Assembly (NCBI GenBank): GCA_025435555.1
Contig: JAIWWG010000010.1
Coordinates: 543,413-607,412 of the forward strand
Reading direction: 5' to 3'
DNA from: Chytriomyces cf. hyalinus JEL632
Lineage: Eukaryota; Chytridiomycota; Chytridiomycetes; Chytridiales; Chytriomycetaceae
DNA: 64,000 bases
The notes beneath the pieces were generated by a model, which worked only from the letters and a program-made list of their open reading frames with translations, ran no database searches and was not told the DNA's origin. A program made the translations under genes and the position numbers. Below, piece after piece: positions 11,735 through 22,233 of this stretch; the first letter of the stretch is position 1; each line of letters starts with the position of its first letter.

Positions 11735-12512
11735 TCAACAGCGCACACAGCACGGCGATAAACTCCGTAGCAGCGTGCCAGTATGTGAAACGACTCTACC
11801 GCAATCTTTACACGGAGACTCGGAACGTTTCCCGGTCTCTGCAGCAAGAGCATCTCGATGCACTGTTCGCTCATGCCGCCGCTTATCGTGGTTTCGTACA
11901 AAAGCTGCACTGCATACGGTGCAACTGTACGGTCGAGTCTGGTTGTTTCATATATTGCGTTGAAAAACCTCCTTCCCCAAAGCTCAAAATAAAAGATAAC
12001 AGTGTATATATACCTCAGTATGCGTTAAATAGTGTGACCGAAGAAGACACATTTTTTTAAACTCTGTTTTCCGCGCGCAGAATTGTCAGTTTTTGGAGTT
12101 TTTCCCGTCGCCCCGCTACACACACACAAAAACTGTGTGCTTTACCTCGTTTACAGCTTGGCCAGGTACAGGGATGTCCCGCCCGTTTCACAAGGGGTAT
12201 GCTTTTGGTTGTTAAAGTGCTTGGTTTCATCGCGTGAGGTTCCAAAGTAGTGGATGAGGTGATGCAAGTGGCGGCGGAGATGCAACTGGATGTATCAAAC
12301 AAGGGTTCGCATAGACTTGGTGTCAATGGGTGGGCGTGGTAGATGGGGTGCGGGTAAGTGTCTGGCATGTCTGTCAAATCAACTCCGCCGGGGCCTTTGA
12401 ACCTTGGAGCAGTGGCCGTGTGAGTGCGGTGAAGTGCTGTTGTGGTAGGCCTGATGGAGAGTTGCTTTTCGATGGGGGATGGGATGTGGCGGTTGTTTGC
12501 TTGTGAGAACAT
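11735..12512 (-). CDS. Array zinc-finger protein ZF1 (degenerate last finger)
   Basis: Three exons joined in phase: 12146-12512, 12014-12063 and 11735-11938. Exon 1 codes a disordered stretch with the family motif FKGPGGVDL, then starts finger 1 (CTWPSC-K). Exon 2 is only 50 nt and supplies the end of finger 1 (LLRSHYLTH). Exon 3 gives finger 2, CTVCSAAFVRNHDKRRHERTVH, which keeps all zinc ligands. The third finger begins CKDCGR but has RSLSPCC where its paralogs have RH-x3-C, so its histidine is gone. The frame stays open to TGA 11735-11737. It may be functional with two fingers or be an early pseudogene. It is the outermost copy of the array, separated from the rest by the ammonium transporter. 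Confidence 0.6.
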
Positions 12513-13029
12513 CTTGAGGTAGTGTGCTGCGGGTTGTTTGGGTTTTGTTGGGTTTAAAATGCGGGAAATATAAAATTGTGGTTGGGGAGGGGGGGTGTTT
12601 GTGCTGGATCAGCAATTTTGCCATCTCCAAACAATTTTCCTTTTCTCTTGTTTTTTCCATCTCCACATTTTTATCTCCATCTCCACCTTTTTTTCCCAAT
12701 TAAATAAAATGGTGAAATGAAATTGTGCTTGTGCATTTGACGCAGCTTGTGATAATCTTTTCTTTGTTTCATTTTGGACCTTCCTCTTTTCTATGAAGAA
12801 ACATTATTTATTCGTATTTTGAATTGATTTTTTACTGTGTCTGTCTCTATGAAATTATTGCGTCTCCTTTCCCACTTATTAGTTGCCTCGTTATCTCCGC
12901 CATCAAAAACTCATGTGGCGTATACTATTCATATTACCCAATATTTATAAGGAATAATAAGGATCGAAAGCAAGAATAATGTATATTCAAAATAGTGTCA
13001 AAAAGATGCAAAATTATTCATCCCCTTTT
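12513..13029. other. AT-rich intergenic region upstream of ZF1
   Basis: Probably the promoter of ZF1 and the 3' flank of the ammonium transporter. It contains T-rich runs and imperfect copies of CCATCTCCA near 12618-12685. No open frame with coding character was seen. Confidence 0.35.
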
Positions 13030-14797
13030 TTAAACCTGTAAAGTCGTCACCGACACTGACTTGTAACTCCCATTCTTCGAAGTCCCATCCTCCACAAAAG
13101 GATACGCATGCTCCCCAACTTCAACCATATCCAACCCCAACATTTCATCCTCATTACTCACGCGCAATTTGCATCCAAGCACTGAATCAAGCGCAAACAT
13201 AATCAACGCAGTCCAAACTGCCGACCAAACCCCAATTGCAGCAATCGCTGCCAACTGGATGGGTACTTGGATCCATACACCTTCGATCCATCCAGCCGTT
13301 GCTGTACCTGGTGTCGCGTTGGCGTTTGTGACACTGAATTGAGCGAAAATGCCCGTAAGCACCATTCCTAGTGCGCCACCAACTCCATGCACGGCTGGTA
13401 GTCATGAAACAGAAATGAGATGGATGGCGCTACTCAACATTACAAGAATCAAGACGTACCAGTCACATCCAGACTGTCATCGACTTGCATGTAATGCATA
13501 GCCTTGATTGAGTAGAAGCAGCACACGCTTCCGAGAAACCCAAACACGATTCCAAATCCAGGTTGAACAAACCCTGACCCTTTTTTTTTGTGGCCATGTG
13601 ATATTCAGCAACTAATTTATGAAAAATTGCACATGGGCATTGCGAAATGAATACGTTACCTGGAGTGATGGTCGCGAGTCCAGCGATAACTCCGGTGCAG
13701 AATCCAATGGCCGACAACCGCTTCTTGTTTACTGCGTTTTCAAGGACCATCCAAACAAGTCCACCCGTTGAAGCAGCAAGGTTTGATGCATAAGCCGCAT
13801 TGACTCCACGAGAGTTGGCCGCAACTGAAGAGCCTCCATTAAAGCCCATCCATCCAAACCTGGCATCAATATAATAAGTACCAGTTGTGGGAAATCTGAA
13901 GGGAAAAAAAAAAAAAAAAAATGAGAAGCAAAAACTCACCACAAAAGCGCCGTCCCCAAATACACAAACGTAGGATTATGGTTCACATACGCCCGGGACC
14001 CATAATCACACCGTTTCCCTAACCGGTACGCCAACACAAACGCAGCAGCCCCCGAACTCACATGCACCACCGACCCACCCGCATAATCCATCACATTCTT
14101 GTTGTGCAGCCATCCGTTACTTGACCAGACCCAGTATGTCACTGGATCATACACGATTGTGGTCCACAAGAAGACGAGGATTAAAGTGGGGACAAGTTTC
14201 ATTCGGCCTGCTGTTGCGCCGACAAATAGGCCAGGTGTGATGGCGGCAAACATCATCTGTCAAAGGTTCCAACGTCGTCAGTAAACTAAACCATTCAGTT
14301 CAAACTACAACAAACCTGGTACATAGAAAAGAGCGAAGCTGAAATAGTAGATGCCATAGCATTCTGGGTATCCATCGTATTAAGCAATGCAGCATACCGC
14401 ATGTCCCCAATAAAACTCGATGCAGACGTGTCGCTAAAGGCTAATGAGTACCCAAACAGGGACCACTGAATCGTAACTACGGCAAACACTGCCAACACCG
14501 AGAGGAGCATGGACATTGAGTTTTTGGTTTCGGCGAGTCCGCTGTAAAAGAGTCCGAGGCCTGGGACCATGATAAAGACGAGTGCGCACTGGCAGGAAAA
14601 AAAAGGGAGAGCTTAGGTTAAGGTACTGCGGCTATTTTTTTGTGCGGTTCAATCTGGGCAGCATGTACCGAAACTAGGATCCACGACTGGTCTCCCGAGT
14701 TGATGGGGTCGACTGGCGCTGGTGTTGAGGTATTCTGAGCATAGACGGAGGCGAGGCAGATGACGGCCAGGATGGTAGAGCGCAGTGTTGATGCCAT
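13030..14797 (-). CDS. Ammonium transporter (Mep/Amt family)
   Basis: Six exons in phase: 14669-14797, 14316-14588, 13940-14256, 13660-13859, 13460-13573 and 13030-13394. A predicted signal-like N-terminus (MASTLRSTILAVICLASVYA) precedes SGDQSWILVS. Family motifs appear in order: VPGLGLFYSGLAETKNS, MDYAGGSVVHVSSGAAAF, FGWMGFNGGSS, VDDSLDV and AVHGVGGALGM, ending in the cytosolic tail EMLGLDMVEVGEHAYPF. Eleven membrane helices are expected, and the trimeric channel imports ammonium at the plasma membrane. Length about 465 residues, typical of the family. Two GATAAG elements lie 84 and 137 bases upstream on the coding strand, as expected for control by a nitrogen GATA factor. It sits inside the zinc-finger array on the same strand. 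Confidence 0.93.
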
Positions 14798-14880
14798 GTG
14801 AGTATGTGTTTGCTTGTTGTTGTTGTTTATGTGGCGCCCGCGTGAGAATGGGGTTATTTTTATCAGAATCTGGCTGTGAT

Positions 14881-14886
14881 CTTATC
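14881..14886 (-). promoter_or_regulatory. GATAAG element upstream of the ammonium transporter
   Basis: CTTATC on the plus strand reads GATAAG on the strand of the transporter gene, 84 bases before its ATG. Fungal nitrogen-regulatory GATA factors (AreA/NIT2/Gln3 type) bind such sites. A second copy stands close by, but function is inferred. Confidence 0.4.
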
Positions 14887-14933
14887 TGCCCACCCGGACA
14901 AAGTTCTATTTTAAAAACTCGGGTCCAAGAAAT

Positions 14934-14939
14934 CTTATC
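14934..14939 (-). promoter_or_regulatory. Second GATAAG element upstream of the ammonium transporter
   Basis: The same hexamer in the same orientation, 137 bases before the transporter ATG. Paired HGATAR sites are typical of nitrogen-repressed ammonium permease promoters. Confidence 0.4.
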
Positions 14940-14975
14940 GACCCGAGTGCCTCCGATGTCTTTCATGAACAACCA

Positions 14976-14976
<1 letters not shown>

Positions 14977-15073
<97 letters not shown>
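14977..15073. repeat. (CAGA)n microsatellite, about 24 copies
   Basis: An almost perfect tetranucleotide array in the interval between the ammonium transporter promoter and the 3' end of ZF2. It is noncoding and likely length-variable. Confidence 0.95.
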
Positions 15074-15172
15074 GCTAGTCCAAATGCACTTTTATACCCA
15101 AACCCAAATTACACCGCATACCCCCCCAAAAAACAAAAAAAGAGGAAAGGAGCCCAGCCCCGATACTTCAAA

Positions 15173-15973
15173 TTAAGAAATCGGCCTTGGCATATACTTG
15201 CAAGAAGTAGCCTCATGAAACAAACACGAATCCTTCCGAGTAAACGCTTTCGCACAAAACCGACACGACGCACCAGGCCCTTCCCCTTGTCCATGTACAG
15301 ACCGTTCATGCCGTTTCAAGTCATGGTTTCGAATAAACGCCATGTCACAGCCCTCATATGAACAGCCAAACGGTTTCTCATTCGTGTGCGTGAGAATGTG
15401 GGATTTTAAGAGACAAGGTTTTTTGAATTCTGTAAAGCCGCATGAATTTGAGTGTCCACCAAAAAAAAAAAAAAGAGGGGAAACCAAAGAAAAACACTGA
15501 CCTCGCTCACATGCTTCCCATGTACACTTGTACGAACCCTTCTTGCTATACTGAATAGGCCCAGGTGCCGGCCTTTTTTGAAGTCGCACTGGGCCGCCGC
15601 CACTCCTCGCATTTGTCAAGTACGGTGCCCCAACTGCAAACGTAGAGTCTGTCGGGAGACATTGCTGCTGAACGGGTGAGAGAGGGGTATGATTGTCCAA
15701 GTGCAGCGATGATGAAGGAGAGTGCATTGAGAGTGGAGATGGCGGGGCTTCATCCGGATCCGACAATAGATTGATGCCACCGGCACCCTTCAACTGACTG
15801 GGGGATGGTTGCTGTGTTGTGGGTGACGCAGAGAAGGCGGCGGCGGATAGGAGAGCGAGTGCGGACTGGATGTGGATGGTGGAGACGGTGGGCGACGCTG
15901 GCTCTGCCGGCGGGACGCCGCCAATGTTCTTGACCGTCTCTACGGCGTTGTAAAAGTCAAACTGGGTGCTCAT
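15173..15973 (-). CDS. Array zinc-finger protein ZF2
   Basis: Two exons, 15502-15973 and 15173-15429. The intron is 72 nt, so unspliced RNA would also read through. The N-terminal disordered region has LKGAGGINLLSDPDE. Finger 1 starts CTWEAC in exon 1 and continues FKKPCLLKSHILTH in exon 2. Finger 2 is CSYEGCDMAFIRNHDLKRHERSVH. The last finger, CRFCAKAFTRKDSCLFHEATSC, is C2HC type. It is closest to ZF3 next door (shared RKDSC..FH.ATSC), which points to a recent local duplication. A nuclear DNA-binding transcription factor is expected; the target is unknown. Confidence 0.8.
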   Translation of the reverse strand: MSTQFDFYNAVETVKNIGGVPPAEPASPTVSTIHIQSALALLSAAAFSASPTTQQPSPSQLKGAGGINLLSDPDEAPPSPLSMHSPSSSLHLDNHTPLSPVQQQCLPTDSTFAVGAPYLTNARSGGGPVRLQKRPAPGPIQYSKKGSYKCTWEACERGQCFSLVSPLFFFFGGHSNSCGFTEFKKPCLLKSHILTHTNEKPFGCSYEGCDMAFIRNHDLKRHERSVHGQGEGPGASCRFCAKAFTRKDSCLFHEATSCKYMPRPIS

Positions 15974-16580
15974 ATCGTGCAGTTGATATGGGGTCCTTGT
16001 AGATGGTTGGGCGGGTTGCTGGGTGCTGGTTGGCGTTTGGGTGCTGCTGGTGCTGGCTGGACTGGCTGTTCGATTTTGTCAATTCTGAGAGTATCAAATT
16101 GCTATTGCAAAATCTCCACCTTTTTTTTTTTCCTTGGTTGAATTCTGAATCTCTCAGCCACTCGTCTTTTTTCATTGGGCTGCTTTTAGTCAGTCCATGC
16201 GCACATGTGCACCGAGCGAGACACACGTACCTGCACACATATACACATGTACCTACATTCCAGACCCTATACATGTATATCAACTGGGCAACAACGGTAG
16301 AGCGTAGTAGGCAACGGGTAGCGCATCCGGACGAGTCAGTCATCTGGGGAGTCATCTGATAAGACACCTGATTGCGTATCTCAGCAACGAAGGATATCAA
16401 TATCTCAGATAGAAAAGAAAATATGGGGGCATCTCCTAATACGATAACCGAATAACTGGTCTTCTCTACCATAAAAACGACAAACACACTCACGCTACCG
16501 CAAAAAAAACAGGATTTATTGATCAAAAAAAGGTGTGCGGCTATGCTACAAAAACAAACAAAATTGAGTAAAATAAGATA
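15974..16580. other. Intergenic region ZF2-ZF3
   Basis: Probable promoter of ZF2. It holds a short purine/pyrimidine region with ACATGTAC-like palindromes near 16245-16275 and GATAAG at about 16348. No gene was seen. Confidence 0.35.
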
Positions 16581-17426
16581 TTAAATTGGTCTTCTGGAAC
16601 ACGAAGTGGCCATGTGAAAAGCGCACGAGTCTTTACGAGAAAACACTTTGGTGCAGAACGAGCATTTTGTGGCAACAGTTTTTCCAATGCCGTGTACACT
16701 GCGAACGTGTCTGTGTTTTATAGAGTCAGTCAGTAGCTGTTCTTTTGTTGTTAAATCCAAAATATATTACACACCTCTTCAAGTCGTGGTTACGCGCAAA
16801 CGAGTTTTTGCAGTACTCGCAGTCATACGGTTTGTTCGAAACGTGTGTTTTGTGATGCGCTTTCAGAAGAGACGCCTTTTTGAAACCTGGAAAGAATTTT
16901 CACATGGGGGATGAGATAAGATAGAACCCACCCACCTAACAACACAAGGAATAAAAACTTCAGACTCACCCTTCTTACAGCTACGCACAGAACAACGAAA
17001 GACTTGTTCATCATCGTCAGAGCCGCTCGCGTCGCTAAAGTCAGCGATGGATGCAGCAGAGCAGTCTGACGGTGGCGCCGATATGCCAGTAGTATCCTCT
17101 CCCTCCTCCGAAGAAGACATTTCTTCCTCCGAGACACTGGGACTGGAGCGGGACATGCTAACTGGGGAGGCCCAGTCGCAAGCTGATTCAAAGGTGGTAG
17201 AGGTGCTGTATGCCATGGTTGGAGAAGGTAAAGCAAACGCGTCTTCGTCTTCGTCCATGAGCAAGTCGATGCCGCCAGCGCCTTTAAGCTGAAGAGTATG
17301 TTTTGGTTGGTTGGTAGCGGGTGGACCTTTGAACATGTGGGAGTTTGAATAGAGATCGAGACGAGCGAGAATGGGCCCTGTCGTCCGGTCTTCGATGGAG
17401 TGGTGGTTGAAGGAGGAGCGGGTCAT
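16581..17426 (-). CDS. Array zinc-finger protein ZF3
   Basis: Three exons in phase: 16970-17426, 16775-16886 and 16581-16710. The motif LKGAGGIDLLMDEDED lies near residue 47, in an acidic, Ser-rich region (SEEEMSSSEEGED). Finger 1 is split by the family intron (CSVRSC-KKG/FKKASLLKAHHKTH). Finger 2, CEYCKNSFARNHDLKRHVRSVH, is split by a second intron after LKR that most paralogs lack. The last finger is CSFCTKVFSRKDSCAFHMATSC (C2HC). Closest paralog is ZF2. The acidic stretch could act as an activation region (inference). Confidence 0.8.
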
Positions 17427-18038
17427 TCTGAGAGGGTAGTGTAGTAGGCAGCTTGTGTGTTTGTAGAAACTGGCGTTATTTCTTGGGGACAGGGTGTTTC
17501 GGCACTTGGATCCTTTTTATTTCTTTTTTATCATTTTGCATTGCGATAAGATCCGTTAGTTTACTCATGGGGGATTCATAAAAACAAAGGAAAACGTGGA
17601 GATGGATTCGGGGAGTGTAAAAAGGGATGATGAGGCTTTCGTTATCAATTACCCCCCTCCATATCGATAACGACAAAGCGCGCCATGAGTTACTCACCCT
17701 TTTTAGTCAGAGAACCGCTGTGTTGGTACTGTACTGGAATACATGCATCCCTCGGTACATGTATCCGCCGTATCTAATTCTCGGTGGCTAGGGGATGGAC
17801 AGTTGATGGACACTGTCAGAGTAACGAAATGTCCAGGTAGCGGGTGGTCCAGTACGAGTCATCGCAACGCCCATGGGGCCTTCGCTAGTTCGCTAGGAGG
17901 GGAATCGAGACCGAGGATGTTGACCAAGCAAGAGTCGGTGATGATAGCATGCTCGGCTATAACTTCCCGCCCCAAAGATAAGGAAGAGTTGTGACTCGTC
18001 TCCATTAAATACACTATTTATTTACATAAACACTTATT
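17427..18038. other. Intergenic region ZF3-ZF4
   Basis: No coding frame was convincing. GATAAG occurs at about 17546 and an inverted TATCGATA at about 17660. Probable promoter of ZF3. Confidence 0.3.
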
Positions 18039-18560
18039 CTACAAGCATTGCTTCGCAGGCGACAGCAATCCCCGACAAGTCCGTTCATGCCTTGTCACAG
18101 AATCCGGCCTTGGAAAACTCTTTACAAGACACACCCGACACACAAAACTTTTGCGTTCAATTCCATGCACAGACCGTTGATGTCTGCGTAAATCATGGTT
18201 CCGATGAAACGATAGTGGACATTGAGTGCATGCAAACGCTCGACATTTCAGGTCTGCCGTTTCACGAGGACTTCTTGCAAGTTCGGAACTGCTTGCATCG
18301 CTCCATGTGTCGCAGGTGGTAGGGCTGTCGGGTGTTGGACTGGAGAGATGGACCATTTGTGAGTCGTCGTCGTCTGTGGAGAGTGTCAATTCGATGCCAC
18401 CTGGTCCTAGGAGAGGTTTTCTTTGGAGTGGCAGCCGGGAGACTTGGTTGATCAGCAGCATGGTAGTGGTTGTGGTGTAGTTGGTGCAGTTGTTGGTGTT
18501 GGAGTAGACGTTGTAGCAGTGGATGATGCCGTTGTTGGTGGTGTTGACAGTGGATGCCAT
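18039..18560 (-). CDS. Array zinc-finger protein ZF4 (two-finger, intronless)
   Basis: One open frame of 173 codons. The motif is LLGPGGIELTLSTDDD. There is no finger 1: the sequence goes straight from an acidic region to CTQCPLSFHRNHDLRRHQRSVH, then CRVCLVKSFPRPDSVTRHERTC, a C2HC finger with one extra residue before the Phe. The N-terminus is rich in Asn and Thr. It is short compared with its neighbours, so it probably lost the finger-1 exon and its intron. Confidence 0.75.
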   Translation of the reverse strand: MASTVNTTNNGIIHCYNVYSNTNNCTNYTTTTTMLLINQVSRLPLQRKPLLGPGGIELTLSTDDDDSQMVHLSSPTPDSPTTCDTWSDASSSELARSPRETADLKCRAFACTQCPLSFHRNHDLRRHQRSVHGIERKSFVCRVCLVKSFPRPDSVTRHERTCRGLLSPAKQCL

Positions 18561-18818
18561 ATTGTCAATGTTATTTCGTAATCTGAAATGGAAAGGGTTT
18601 CTGGCGTTGCTGATTATCTCCCTGTGCGTCCCCCCCTTTTTATTTTCAAGCTAATTGCGCGGAGATCAGAAAAAATTGTAGTTTGGTTATTCTTCAGCGC
18701 TTGCTTGAATGGAATTTATGCGTTTATAAAACACGAAAAGAGACAGTTTTGAGTCATCCAAATTGCGATCACCATATCCAGATTTATTTAAAAAGTGACG
18801 AACGACAAGCTCAGCCTG

Positions 18819-19961
18819 TCAAGCCCCAGACGCACTTTCATGTTCAACAACTGCATCGTTAGTAGTGCCCCGACACACCTTCCGATGCCGCCGCAGACTG
18901 TCAACCCTTCCAAACCCCTTCTCACACGTCTCGCACAAGAAGGTCGGTGCACCTTCCTTGGCTGCATGCACTGATCGTTGGTGTCGTGTCAAGTCGTGTT
19001 TCCTGACATTTCAAATGTCAACAATGTTTGGAAATGGGAAAATTTTTAATTTCCGACAATGCATGTTTTTTTGTCAAAGTGGCTGCTTACCGTGCAAAGC
19101 TCAACGGGCACAGGAGGCACGAGAACGAGCGTGTTTGCGAGTGACAGTTTTGATGGGACAGCAGATGCCATTGCGTCTTGAATTCTGTTGGAGTCGAGTG
19201 TGTGAGCAGCAGCAAATAAGATACCTCGGATAACACTCACCTTGCTGACAACCTTCATGTGTACATAGATACAGTTTAGTAGATCGCTGCTGTTGCTTTT
19301 GCTGCTGCTTTTGCTTTTGCTTTGGTTGAACAGATACAGACTCCTCCTCGCAGTGCTTCAACGATGGAGAATGAAATTGATGTGCTGAAAATGGCGGTGA
19401 CGCCGGAATATACGGATGCGACAAATGCAACGATTCAAACAACGACTGCCGCTTTGATTTTGAAGAACAAGGTATTGCGGCTGTTTCCGTAGTATTAGGT
19501 AAAAGGAAGCGGTCCCCCAATTCCAACGCACTGTCACTGTGATGCTGTTGTTGCATGAATGGAGGAATGTTTGAGATGGCAGCTGGGATGTGTGGATTGA
19601 ATGAGTTTGAGTCAAGCATGATACGCCATCCATGTGCGTATTCGGCGGCAGTGTCATCGTCGGCTGGATCCACGAGTGAAATTCCACCGGCACCTTTCAA
19701 GGTTGGAGAGGGTGTTGCGCGACGACGATGCGTTGTTGGAGCATCGTTGTTGTTGTTGTTGTGATGCAGTTTGTGTTGTTGGTGGTCAATGTACGGATGG
19801 GTGCTTGTTGCCACGGATGATGATGAGGGTAGACTGAGAACCGGATAAATGCGGCGTGACTCGGGAGGAGACGGCATGAGATGGGATGGGATGGGATGGG
19901 ATGGGATGGGATGGGATGGGATGGGATGGGATGGGATGGGATGGGAATGGGAATGGGGCAA
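18819..19961 (-). CDS. Array zinc-finger protein ZF5
   Basis: Three exons in phase: 19241-19961, 19091-19184 and 18819-19002. The N-terminus consists of repeated HPIPS units coded by a pentanucleotide array. The motif LKGAGGISLVDPADDD follows, then a Gln/Lys-rich run. Finger 1 starts CTHEGC-QQ and resumes FKTQWHLLSHQNCH. Finger 2 (CLLCPLSFARKHDLTRHQRSVH) carries a second intron after ARK's first bases. The last finger, CETCEKGFGRVDSLRRHRKVC, is C2HC. Ends at TGA 18819-18821. Confidence 0.78.
19881..19945. repeat. (ATGGG)n minisatellite, 13 copies, inside ZF5
   Basis: A pure pentanucleotide array. Three units make 15 bases, so in the ZF5 frame it codes a five-residue repeat (HPIPS). Gain or loss of units not divisible by three shifts the frame right after the start codon. 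Confidence 0.9.
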
Positions 19962-20517
19962 GCAGTAAGTAGGGTTCAGAGTTCAGTGGAATGAATTTTG
20001 TGGGTGTCGCCCTGTTATCCTGTGATAGTATTTTATTGTGTGGCTGTTCGTTCTTTTGCGGGTTCAATCGGCTTTGCTTGGAAGAGAGAGAGAGAGCACT
20101 TTGAAATGTGATTGGTCAGATTTTTTTGCATTTTTGGGAAAATTGTTTTTTCGATCAAAACAACAAAACCACTCAAGCCCATTTGTTGGATCCACACACG
20201 CATCACAAACACCGTCAAAACATTGCAAAGCCATGCAAAAGTGAAGTCCATGGAAATACGACGCGTAGAATTAAGAGGTGCAAAAAAGAATCCGACGGGC
20301 GGACATGAGGAATGTTGTTGTTGACGAGGTCCAACAGTTGGTTCAAATGCGTGAGAAACGTCTGGATTCGAGGTCGGATTCAGAACAGGCTCGTCTTTCA
20401 TTGTCATTGTTGGATATGGATCGTTGATTCGGCCGCTGCATGGACTTTTGGCTTTGTTGTGACATTTTTGAGTTTGTCACGCGCATGATATTTATTGGAT
20501 ACACCATCGTTTTCACC
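19962..20517. other. Intergenic region ZF5-ZF6 with a possible relic ORF
   Basis: A minus-strand frame 20033-20407 (124 codons, starting MTMKDEPVLNPTSNP) looks like the disordered start of an array member, but it has neither motif nor fingers. It could be a relic or chance. Otherwise this is the presumed promoter of ZF5. Confidence 0.25.
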
Positions 20518-21092
20518 CTACGTCAAGACACAAAACAAATTCTGATGCCTTCTCAACGAATCAATCCTCCCAAACGTCTTTCCACAGCGACACGAAATGT
20601 CTTGAACAGTTGCCCCCGACTGTGCACTGTGCGTTCGCGGCGCAAAACATCGTGCCGCCGTGCAAACGTCTTGGCGCATTGGCTGCACGGGAAATCGCGT
20701 TGTGGTGTGCAGTTTCATGCGTGAATTATGTGGTTTAGAATACTTAAGCGCACTCAAAAAATGCGCATGGGTATGCTGTGGTATTGTCTGTGGCGTTGTA
20801 GGAGGAGTCTGTGGTTGGATGTGCTGAGGGTTGCTGGTAGGTGGCAAGTTGGGGAGGTACAGGGCTGCTTGAAGGCCCGCTCGCTTGAAGGTGTAGATGC
20901 TACGGGCCGGGAGACACGGACAACAAACGGCGGAGGAGGACGAGCCGCAGTATCAACCGGGAACGCAACTTCACTTAACAGCCGATCGACTGGTATCAAT
21001 GCATCGGCAATCTGACTGGCGGCGCAGGCAGGAGAGTGCAGCAGATTCACGCCGCCAAGACCCTTTAGAAACGCAAATTGAGACAACGCCAT
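20518..21092 (-). pseudogene. Array zinc-finger ZF6, frameshifted
   Basis: Starts with MALSQFAFLKGLGGVNLLHSP, which carries the family motif, and reaches a finger-1 start (PCTSPTC). The frame then runs to a stop. The fingers continue in other frames: CSQCAKTFARRHDVLRRERTVH is intact in one frame except that its first zinc His is Arg, and GKTFGRIDSLRRHQNLFC lies in another. A downstream frame (20518-20847) stays open across finger 2 but reads it out of register. No family intron is recognisable. The locus can therefore make no normal finger 2. Confidence 0.7.
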
Positions 21093-21340
21093 CGAAAAAG
21101 GAAAATTAAAATGGAGTTGGAGTTTGTGGCTTATTTGTCTCGGATATAATTTCGGCTTCCAAAATATCGGAAAAAAGGGCTGGCTCCGTGACAAGTCCAC
21201 TCCCACTTCCGACCCAACGATACCGGCTTCGTATTGACATGCATGCAACAAACAACCAACCGTAAACATCCCCACAATTACCCACATATACATACACATT
21301 ATACGCAACACTGCCACACCCCCTCTCCTCCCCCCTCACT

Positions 21341-21991
21341 CTACCCAACATACCCACAACACCGCAACGCATGCCTCCGATACGAATCCATCCTTCCAAA
21401 CCCCTTCCCACACACACTACACAAGAACGCAGGTTTCCCATCATTCACAGCATGCACGCTGCGGAAATGCCGGTTCAAATCGTGTTTCCGTGAAAACGTG
21501 AGCTTGCACCCTGAACATGCATGGATGCGCAAATCTTTGTGTGTGAGGAGGTGCGATTGGAGGTGCGATTTGTTTCGAAATGCTGTCGTGGTTTGTTTGT
21601 TGTTGTGAGAGTCATTGAAAAATGATTAGAGAAGAACAAAAATACCTTTGAGACAGTTTGAGTGAGGGCATTTGAATGGCTTCATGTTGTTGTCCTTTGA
21701 TCCAGCTGCGCGCATAGCTTGAATGCCATCAATTGATGTGTCAAGGTGGTTTCGCATCTTGGCATCCGCAGGGTTCGATGCCGCCACGTCAAATGAACAC
21801 GGTGCTGCCAGATTTAACGGCGGTGTCGGTGTCGGCGAGAAGCGCGAGTATTCCGTGGCTGTTTGCCGTTGAGTATATTCATCATCTAAAATGAGCAGAT
21901 TGACGCCGCCTGGGCCCAGGAATTCAGTCTTTGATCTGTCGAGATCAGATTTGTGCTCGCTGATGGTGGTGCGGCGGATAAGCTCGCTCAT
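21341..21991 (-). CDS. Array zinc-finger protein ZF7
   Basis: Two exons in phase, 21647-21991 and 21341-21582. The motif FLGPGGVNLLILDDE lies near residue 25. Finger 1 is CPHSNC-LK/AFRNKSHLQSHLLTH, split by the family intron. Finger 2 is CSGCKLTFSRKHDLNRHFRSVH; the last finger is CSVCGKGFGRMDSYRRHALRC (C2HC). All ligands are kept. At about 195 residues it is one of the most compact members and a good type example of the family. Confidence 0.83.
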
Positions 21992-22233
21992 GTGTGTGGG
22001 GTGGGTGTGGGGTTATGGTTTCTGGTTCAGATTGTTTATGTTAATTTTTTTTTCCCAAGCCCACATTCCACTAAAAGACAAGCAGTCGCACACAGTCAAT
22101 CATCTATAATGACGGGTTCCCGTTTGTTTTATATTATATTACACGTTATACCAAGAAATGTCAAGAACAAAGGTGAAAACTGCAAGAAGTAAACAAAAAA
22201 AAAAAAAAAAAAACATCATCATCATTACCCCCG

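Noticed and set aside
14977-15073. (CAGA)n array considered as a CRISPR-like or coding repeat
   Set aside because: Four-base units without spacers; it codes only TDRQ repeats in a chance frame. An ordinary microsatellite.
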